Positions 59,418-64,000 of a stretch of 64,000 nt of DNA are shown piece by piece (the first letter of the stretch is position 1; each line of letters starts with the position of its first letter). The position numbers were made by a program, and so were the translations under genes. The notes beneath the pieces are model-generated. The model was not told where the DNA came from. It saw nothing but the letters and a program-made list of their open reading frames with translations, and made no database searches. Where the stretch lies: assembly GCA_029860075.1 (NCBI GenBank), contig JAOUBX010000009.1:26225-90224 (forward strand). Direction: 5' to 3'. This DNA is from Deltaproteobacteria bacterium. Its GTDB lineage: Bacteria; Desulfobacterota; JADFVX01.

Positions 59418-59446
59418 AAAAAATCTAATAAAAAGGAGGAAAAGAA

Positions 59447-59761
59447 GTGCAAAAAATCAGAAAGTCAGTTTATTCAATTATCTTAATGGGGGTCTTGCTT
59501 GCCGGTTTGTCAACGGTGGCTATGGCAAGCAGTAATGCGGGGAAGATAGACATTAACCACGCAACGGCTGCCGAGCTTCAACAGCTAAAGGGTGTTGGAG
59601 AGGTCATTTCCGAAAGGATTATTGCCTATAGAGAAGAGTCGGGGCCCTTTAAAACAGTTGACGATATTAAAAACGTCAAAGGCATCGGGGAAAAGGTTTT
59701 TGAAAAGATTAAAGACTTGATTCATGTCGGTAAGGAGCCGTCGAAAGTTGTGAAACAGTAG
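59447..59761 (+). CDS. Exported ComEA-like helix-hairpin-helix protein
   Basis: The 104-aa protein has a signal peptide (residues 1-28) and a single ComEA domain with two helix-hairpin-helix motifs: INHATAAELQQLKGVGEVISERIIAYR and DIKNVKGIGEKVFEKIKDLI. Such domains bind DNA without sequence preference, and ComEA-type proteins capture DNA during natural transformation. It starts with GTG at 59447 with AAGGAGG upstream. It may take part in DNA uptake, but no com operon is visible here. Confidence 0.85.
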   Translation: MQKIRKSVYSIILMGVLLAGLSTVAMASSNAGKIDINHATAAELQQLKGVGEVISERIIAYREESGPFKTVDDIKNVKGIGEKVFEKIKDLIHVGKEPSKVVKQ

Positions 59762-59780
59762 AATTTCTATGTTTTGAATG

Positions 59781-59812
59781 AAGGGAGCCTGAAATAAGGG
59801 CTCCCTTTTTTT
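59781..59812 (+). terminator. Intrinsic terminator after the ComEA-like gene
   Basis: GGGAGCC (59783-59789) pairs with GGCTCCC (59799-59805) and is followed by seven T residues. It is the clearest rho-independent terminator in the window. Confidence 0.9.
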
Positions 59813-59851
59813 CTTTATTGTTTCTCTTGTGGAGTGCAAGGGACTTCGTTG

Positions 59852-59876
59852 CCTCCCTCCCCTTGAAAGGGAGGGA
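59852..59876. repeat. C-run/G-run palindromic intergenic repeat
   Basis: CCTCCCTCCCCTTGAAAGGGAGGG is a short copy of the family at positions 1-56. It lies between the terminator of the ComEA-like gene and the stop codon of the alkylation-repair gene. Confidence 0.5.
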
Positions 59877-59885
59877 ACTGTAATC

Positions 59886-61016
59886 TTAAGACATAATCAA
59901 CTCAAACTCCGCTTCCCTCGCAGAAAGTCCATTTACCATTACTTCCACCTTGTGCAGCCCCGGATAATAAACACGGGTCGTGATTTTCTTAATGGCATGT
60001 TTTTTTGTCAAAATCAGTGTTTCATTTGCTAGGAGCGATGTCGTCCGCCATTTAAAGACCTTTGGTGACGTGTTGCCATTGGCCTTTTGGTGATGGATGA
60101 TATAATCGATAATCAACGGCTGATCATGGTTGGCGCTTGAAGTCATTGAAAAAGCAAACTCCAGGAAAGAGCCAAACTCAACTTCTGCTGTTAAGATATT
60201 AATAGCAGCCTGCTCAATTTTTGGAGTTTCATAGCCTAAAACCTTTAAGGTTTCTTTGAGCCCTCTTTTAACCAGTGTCCGGCAGCTATGGCGGATCAAT
60301 CGTTTCCTCTCCCGTCCGGCGCCTTTCATCCATTGCCCGGCAATACTGGCCACTCTGCCGGGGTGGTCTTTGGCAATATCATTCAGGTTATTTGCAACGG
60401 AACGGCGCACGTATTCCTTGTCATCATCTTTAAGTATTTCAAGCAGATCGATAACAGGTGACGGGTTTTTGATAAAGATAGGCAATCTCATGGCCCAGGG
60501 CAGTCGCGGCCGTGTTCCCTCCGATACAAGCCGCCGTACATGGTAATTGCTGTCTGTGGTCCAGGTTTTTAGTACAGACAAGGTTTTTTCCGGCGATTGG
60601 AGCAGAAAAAATCGTATGCCGAATTCCGATGAAGAACGTTTGGTCATCTCCTTAAGCAGTGTCATCGACAAATCAAAATGATCATGCCCCCGCAGTCCCA
60701 CATAGTGCGCCATAGGCATAACGGCCCAGCCTGCAATGCCCTGTGAATCAATTGCCCCTGCCGAAAGATCATCTTCAAGTTCAGCACCCAGGCTTGCCAG
60801 CATAATTTCCCCGGCTTTTTCATAATCGGCAGGCAGGTGGTTCATCATGGCATGGGTAATCTGTTCGGACCGTTCCTTTAATTCAAGGGCATCCAGGTTT
60901 TTCGTTGCGGCAGAAATGAAGGCCCTGGCATCGAACTCGGCCCATTGCTTTTCAAAGTGTGCCGCCATTCCTTTAATGACTTCTTTGTTAAATAGATTTT
61001 TAAAAGGTTCAGCCAT
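59886..61016 (-). CDS. DNA alkylation repair protein (HEAT-like)
   Basis: The 376-aa product is a helical-repeat protein of the AlkC/AlkD group, DNA glycosylases that release alkylated bases. The family is suggested by the initial AEPFKNLFNKEVIKGMAAHFEKQW, then LPWAMRLPIFIKNPSPVIDLLEILKDDDKEYVRRSVANNLNDIAKDHP (residues about 177-224), which is typical of AlkC-like proteins. The C-terminal 60 residues are a beta-rich segment beyond the repeats. It lies 10 bp from the next gene upstream, so they may share a transcript. Confidence 0.8.
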   Translation of the reverse strand: MAEPFKNLFNKEVIKGMAAHFEKQWAEFDARAFISAATKNLDALELKERSEQITHAMMNHLPADYEKAGEIMLASLGAELEDDLSAGAIDSQGIAGWAVMPMAHYVGLRGHDHFDLSMTLLKEMTKRSSSEFGIRFFLLQSPEKTLSVLKTWTTDSNYHVRRLVSEGTRPRLPWAMRLPIFIKNPSPVIDLLEILKDDDKEYVRRSVANNLNDIAKDHPGRVASIAGQWMKGAGRERKRLIRHSCRTLVKRGLKETLKVLGYETPKIEQAAINILTAEVEFGSFLEFAFSMTSSANHDQPLIIDYIIHHQKANGNTSPKVFKWRTTSLLANETLILTKKHAIKKITTRVYYPGLHKVEVMVNGLSAREAEFELIMS

Positions 61017-61025
61017 GGTATGTTT

Positions 61026-61616
61026 TCAAAGCCTCAGAATATTAATATCCAAATTGTCTTTTATTATCACTTTACTATCGTCGTGACTCCCAAATGGATA
61101 ATCGCTAATTACAGCCTCACGTTCGGAATCACTTGTTCTTACAGAGATGACTACAGGGCTCTCAGCCTTTGGAGAAAAATAAGTTTTTATGGTATCACCT
61201 GACTTCAAAGACCCAAGATTCTTATTATTGAGAGCAGAGCTAATGACAATCTCTTTTATATTTTGGGGGCTTTTATTAGAAATATGCAAGTAAATAAGAG
61301 ATTGGAGATAAATGCCGGCAGATAAAAAAGCAAAAGCAATAGGAAAATTTAGAAGCAGTAAAGTGGCAGGCAAAAGAACTCTCTTTTTAAATATCTGTCC
61401 CCATCCCTCGCCTGATTGCCAGTTTATAAATACAAAGAGAGAAAGCAGAATCAAACCGGTGCATGTGAGAACCCCTCCGATCATTAAAGTAAGCACCCCT
61501 GCTCCAAGGAAAAAGTCAGACCTGCTTAGCCAGAAGCCAAAAAGACTGAAAAATGCCGGGACAAGAGGGATACCCCAGCAGCGATATGTTGTTTTAAGCA
61601 ATAAGGGTGATTTCAT
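61026..61616 (-). CDS. Membrane protein of unknown function
   Basis: The 196-aa protein has three or four transmembrane helices in its first 120 residues (IPLVPAFFSLFGFWLS, AGVLTLMIGGVLTCTGLILLSLFVFIN, LLPATLLLLNFPIAFAFLSAGIYL) and an extracytoplasmic C-terminal domain (about 125-196). No family is recognised. It is AT-rich and lies in the accessory right end of the window. It is followed at 10 bp by the alkylation-repair gene. Confidence 0.6.
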   Translation of the reverse strand: MKSPLLLKTTYRCWGIPLVPAFFSLFGFWLSRSDFFLGAGVLTLMIGGVLTCTGLILLSLFVFINWQSGEGWGQIFKKRVLLPATLLLLNFPIAFAFLSAGIYLQSLIYLHISNKSPQNIKEIVISSALNNKNLGSLKSGDTIKTYFSPKAESPVVISVRTSDSEREAVISDYPFGSHDDSKVIIKDNLDINILRL

Positions 61617-61653
61617 TTTTAAAGTACCAGGTTATAAAGCTATCCCTGCTTGC

Positions 61654-62073
61654 TTATCTTTTATAAAAGAGGTTATACAGCCACCATGCTGTACGACTTG
61701 ACAAGGCCCCAATAAAAGATAAAGCAATGAAAGGCAATGACATTACCATGCCAAAGATTAGTAGATTGAAAGAAAAATCCAGGGGACTTGTTTTTAAAAG
61801 ATCCCAGAAAGAAACGAATGTTGCAAGTGTTATCCATGAAATTATGGGCCAGCAATAGAAGTGTTTTGGGTAAATTGCCGCAGGAATTACTCCTATTAGT
61901 AAAACACGAATTAAGAACTCAATTTCAATTGAATCATCCTGTGGATATTGTTGCAATGAACTCCATCCGCCCGGTAATACCAGGCCAACAGCTTCGGGGC
62001 CTATTATCATTAATGGCCACATACTCACAGCGAGCAAAATTGGCTTCCAATTATTTTTTAAAATCTTATTCAT
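61654..62073 (-). CDS. Small polytopic membrane protein of unknown function
   Basis: The 139-aa protein has four predicted transmembrane helices (PILLAVSMWPLMIIG, FLIRVLLIGVIPAAIY, FNLLIFGMVMSLPFIALSFIGAL and one between). No family motif is seen. Start is at ATG 62073 after a T-rich region. It lies between an attC-like stretch on its upstream side and another membrane gene. Function unknown. Confidence 0.55.
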   Translation of the reverse strand: MNKILKNNWKPILLAVSMWPLMIIGPEAVGLVLPGGWSSLQQYPQDDSIEIEFLIRVLLIGVIPAAIYPKHFYCWPIISWITLATFVSFWDLLKTSPLDFSFNLLIFGMVMSLPFIALSFIGALSSRTAWWLYNLFYKR

Positions 62074-62186
62074 AGCAAAGGGGAAAACCGTCCCCTTTTC
62101 CCCTAACTATAACGCTAACGAGCCGTGCAAAGATGTTTGTTTTTCAATTCAGACCGCGTGTTGCGTCGTCCGGGCTGAGTAAGGGG

Positions 62187-62639
62187 CTATGCCTTCCACC
62201 TGAGTCTTGGCCCAATTTCTATAAAGCCTTCCCGCAGGTAAAACTCTTTTGTCCTGCGCCACTCGGGATATGCCGGGGCGCCGACTTCAAGCCTTTTCCA
62301 GCCAAACTCTGCACAAAGTTTTTTTGCTTCCTCCAGAAGTTGTTTTCCGACGCCATCTGAACGCATGTTTGGTTCAATGTATAATTCATGAATAACTCCA
62401 AATTTCCCTCCGGCATAAACCGCTCCGGTTTTTCCAAGTGTTAAAAGGCCAGCTACCCGGTCATCCTGGTCTTTTGCAAGTAAAACAATATAATCACCAT
62501 CACTGATCATCTTTTCAAGAAAAGGTAAAATTTCCGATTCATTGATCTTGAATGGCTGATTGCATAGCTCACTGACCAGAGCTTCTACCTTTTGGATGAT
62601 TTCACTAATATCTTTTTTAGTTGCTCGAAATATTTTCAT
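62187..62639 (-). CDS. GNAT-family N-acetyltransferase
   Basis: The 150-aa protein shows the GNAT fold: an N-terminal helix pair, the strand VIHELYIEPNMR, the acetyl-CoA-binding loop SDGVGKQLLEEAKKL (residues about 97-111) and the end RTKEFYLREGFIEIGPRL. Members acetylate amines of small molecules or proteins; the substrate is not evident. It is a single-gene unit with non-coding palindromic DNA on both sides, which fits a mobile gene cassette. Confidence 0.85.
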   Translation of the reverse strand: MKIFRATKKDISEIIQKVEALVSELCNQPFKINESEILPFLEKMISDGDYIVLLAKDQDDRVAGLLTLGKTGAVYAGGKFGVIHELYIEPNMRSDGVGKQLLEEAKKLCAEFGWKRLEVGAPAYPEWRRTKEFYLREGFIEIGPRLRWKA

Positions 62640-62734
62640 TTTTTATGCATAACAACCCAGTTCACCAGCGGGTGATTTGCTAAAGTTTCAAGTTAAATCA
62701 GGCGGGCGTTTAGCCCTTCTGGGTGCACGTCTTG
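62640..62734 (-). repeat. attC-like spacer between two accessory genes
   Basis: Reading on the minus strand, CATAACAAG near the stop of the zinc-finger gene and TTGTTATGC before the GNAT start form inverted outer arms, with CCCAG/CTGGG arms inside them, over about 95 bp. This resembles the layout of integron attC sites. The inner arms are imperfect, and no integrase is present in the window. Confidence 0.4.
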
Positions 62735-63106
62735 TTATGAATTCTTGTCATTCATGGGTTTTATGTATTTGATGTTGTATGCTAATTGAAGAATACCAAT
62801 AACGAAAAATACTATTCCAAGCATTCCTGTAAATCCTGACATTTCGTCGCAATACCATCCCCATGTTATGAATATAATGCCCATTAGTATTGCAAAGGAA
62901 GGGCCAATAAACTTGCCGGTTTTCAGACCTTTTTGTGTATTAATATTGGTGGAAATAAGCCTGGCAGTATCTTTCGCTTTTTCCTCACATGTGTTTTTAC
63001 AAGCAATACCGTCACCAAAATCGATAGCGCACACCGGACATATTCCTTTTAAGCAATGACGGCATACACTAACTGCATCTTGGTCTTGATGATAGAAACA
63101 CTTCAT
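62735..63106 (-). CDS. Zinc-finger membrane protein
   Basis: The 123-aa protein has an N-terminal B-box-like zinc finger (C3, H6, then CRHCLKGICPVCAIDFGDGIACKNTCEEK, residues 15-42) and two C-terminal transmembrane helices. This bacterial arrangement is common and uncharacterised. It is a single gene followed by an attC-like spacer. Confidence 0.7.
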   Translation of the reverse strand: MKCFYHQDQDAVSVCRHCLKGICPVCAIDFGDGIACKNTCEEKAKDTARLISTNINTQKGLKTGKFIGPSFAILMGIIFITWGWYCDEMSGFTGMLGIVFFVIGILQLAYNIKYIKPMNDKNS

Positions 63107-63304
63107 TAGTTGTCCTTTCTCATAACGAGTCTGTAGAAAAACTGTTTTGACAAGGGAGGTTTATCGAGAGAGGAAGAGATTTTTCAAAGTTTTGTTAAAG
63201 ATTACATTCTATAGTCAGTTTGTCAATTGCTTTGACCTTTTACATGTGTTTTATGGAGGTCATTTCAGCTTTTATGACGGTTCTTTTCCTGTCTTTTCTT
63301 CTTT

Positions 63305-63583
63305 TTAAGTTCCCGCCATACCAAAGTGGTAAATCTTTTTCATATTGTGGACCATACAATAGAGCTTCCACTGGATGTCTACTTTTCGTTTTCCCCTCAG
63401 GGTAAAGCGGTCCAGTCCCATCTGATGACAGATATTGGCAAAGACCGGTTCAACTGTCCCCATCCGCCGGCTGTAGAGGTAGCGGCCTCTTGCTGAATCG
63501 AACTTCTCAATCATTTTGGTCGTCCAGCTCTTTTCTCTTTCCGGTGTTCCGTCTTTAATAACAGGGACACATCCGAATGGCAC
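63305..63583 (-). pseudogene. IS1182-type transposase, C-terminal remnant
   Basis: The 92-aa fragment carries the C-terminal part of an IS1182-like DDE transposase: GRYLYSRRMGTVEPVFANICHQMGLDRFTLRGKRKVDIQWKLYCMVHNMKKI. The N-terminal catalytic part is absent, and no complete element boundary is visible. It lies in the gap between the zinc-finger gene and the IS4 remnant. Confidence 0.75.
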
Positions 63584-63648
63584 TAGGTTAAGCGCTTTTA
63601 CCAGTAAAAAACACAGTAAAATTGAGGGTGAAAATGGTATAATCGGGC

Positions 63649-64000
63649 ATGAAAAATTATACTCCTTTATTCCCCAATTTCCATATAAAAACTCTCCGAA
63701 GAAAGCCCCGTTCAGCCCAACAGATATTGGCTGAAAAAGTAGAACAACTAAAAGGGAAATCGCCTGGTCAGCCTGGTGTATGTTTCGGTAAATTTATACC
63801 AAAGCAATACCTGAATCCAGCCAAATCTGGTGCATTGAGTCGCAGGAGGTGGTTTAGTAAAGAAAAAAAAAGATATGAGAGTGCGCCAAATCAGTTTCAA
63901 GGGAAGTGTACAAGCCTTACGGCAGTGGGAGCCCCATCTGAACCAGTCTAAAATCAGCCTTCAGGAACAAGTCCGTTTAATTGGACATCTGTATGAATCA
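63649..64000 (+). pseudogene. IS4-type transposase with internal deletion and frameshift
   Basis: The N-terminal part (LFPNFHIKTLRRKPRSAQQILAEKVEQLKGKSPGQPGVCFGKFIPKQYLNP) is read up to about 63870 and resembles IS4-family N-termini. After an A-rich junction the reading frame shifts by one: in the other frame MRVRQISFKGSVQALRQWEPHLNQSKISLQEQVRLIGHLYES, a C-terminal IS4 transposase segment, continues to the window end. The central catalytic region between them is missing. Confidence 0.7.

Overview
The window comes from a Gram-negative bacterial chromosome of moderate GC. The gene set is most like a Deltaproteobacteria/Desulfobacterota-type organism: cmoA-cmoB, hfq, cstA, a MetF-MetV-FolD methyl-branch cluster, a tetraheme c-type lipoprotein, a PrsR-like sigma-54 activator, GAF-GGDEF enzymes and a selenocysteine tRNA. 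That placement is inferred from gene content only and is not firm.

Layout. 1-2.4 kb: three AT-rich same-strand genes (PIN-like nuclease, TPR protein, cupin), each followed within about a dozen bases by a copy of one palindrome. 2.5-13 kb: housekeeping genes (cmoAB, Rap1a-like protein, gloA, zinc-ribbon/DUF3426 protein with a minisatellite, hfq, LPP20-like protein, cstA), a Rossmann-GAF-GGDEF protein behind a sigma-54-like promoter, a membrane polyferredoxin, and selC at 13194-13290.

13.4-31.9 kb, minus strand: the most notable region, an 18.5-kb contractile injection system (headless Mu/P2-like tail). It runs from three small leader genes through sheath, tube, a probable chaperone, a disordered tape-measure candidate, gpD hub, a DNA-circularisation-domain protein, a peptidoglycan-binding-like protein, gpV spike, two small proteins carrying three copies of one roughly 70-aa domain, gp25, baseplate J, an I-like protein, a fibre with internal duplication, a coiled-coil protein and a possible terminator. 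No capsid, portal, terminase, integrase, holin, lysin or AAA+ ATPase was found. A near-consensus sigma-54 promoter (32124-32139, minus) points into the operon, and the gene just upstream (32437-33798) encodes a PrsR/NtrC-family sigma-54 activator. This suggests sigma-54 control of the particle.

34-53 kb: acylphosphatase, tetraheme lipoprotein, rsmI-nadE, a tightly packed Gx transporter-apbE-metF-metV-folD operon, a hybrid histidine kinase, a GAF-GGDEF protein, a trypsin-like protease overlapping an FHA membrane protein, a three-domain cation/proton antiporter (transport, RCK/TrkA-N, PTS EIIA), a DUF72 protein and a YjbQ-family protein. 54-60 kb: infA homologue, asnB, rpsU, a sugar-type substrate-binding lipoprotein, a DsbA-like protein and a ComEA-like protein.

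60-64 kb: accessory region with a DNA-alkylation-repair HEAT protein, small membrane proteins, a GNAT and a zinc-finger membrane protein separated by attC-like spacers, ending in IS1182- and IS4-type transposase remnants. Dispersed repeats link distant parts: a 179-bp element present twice (30432-30610 and 56776-56954), a 42-nt paired motif present twice (34225-34266 and 59321-59362), and a C-run/G-run palindrome family present at least five times.
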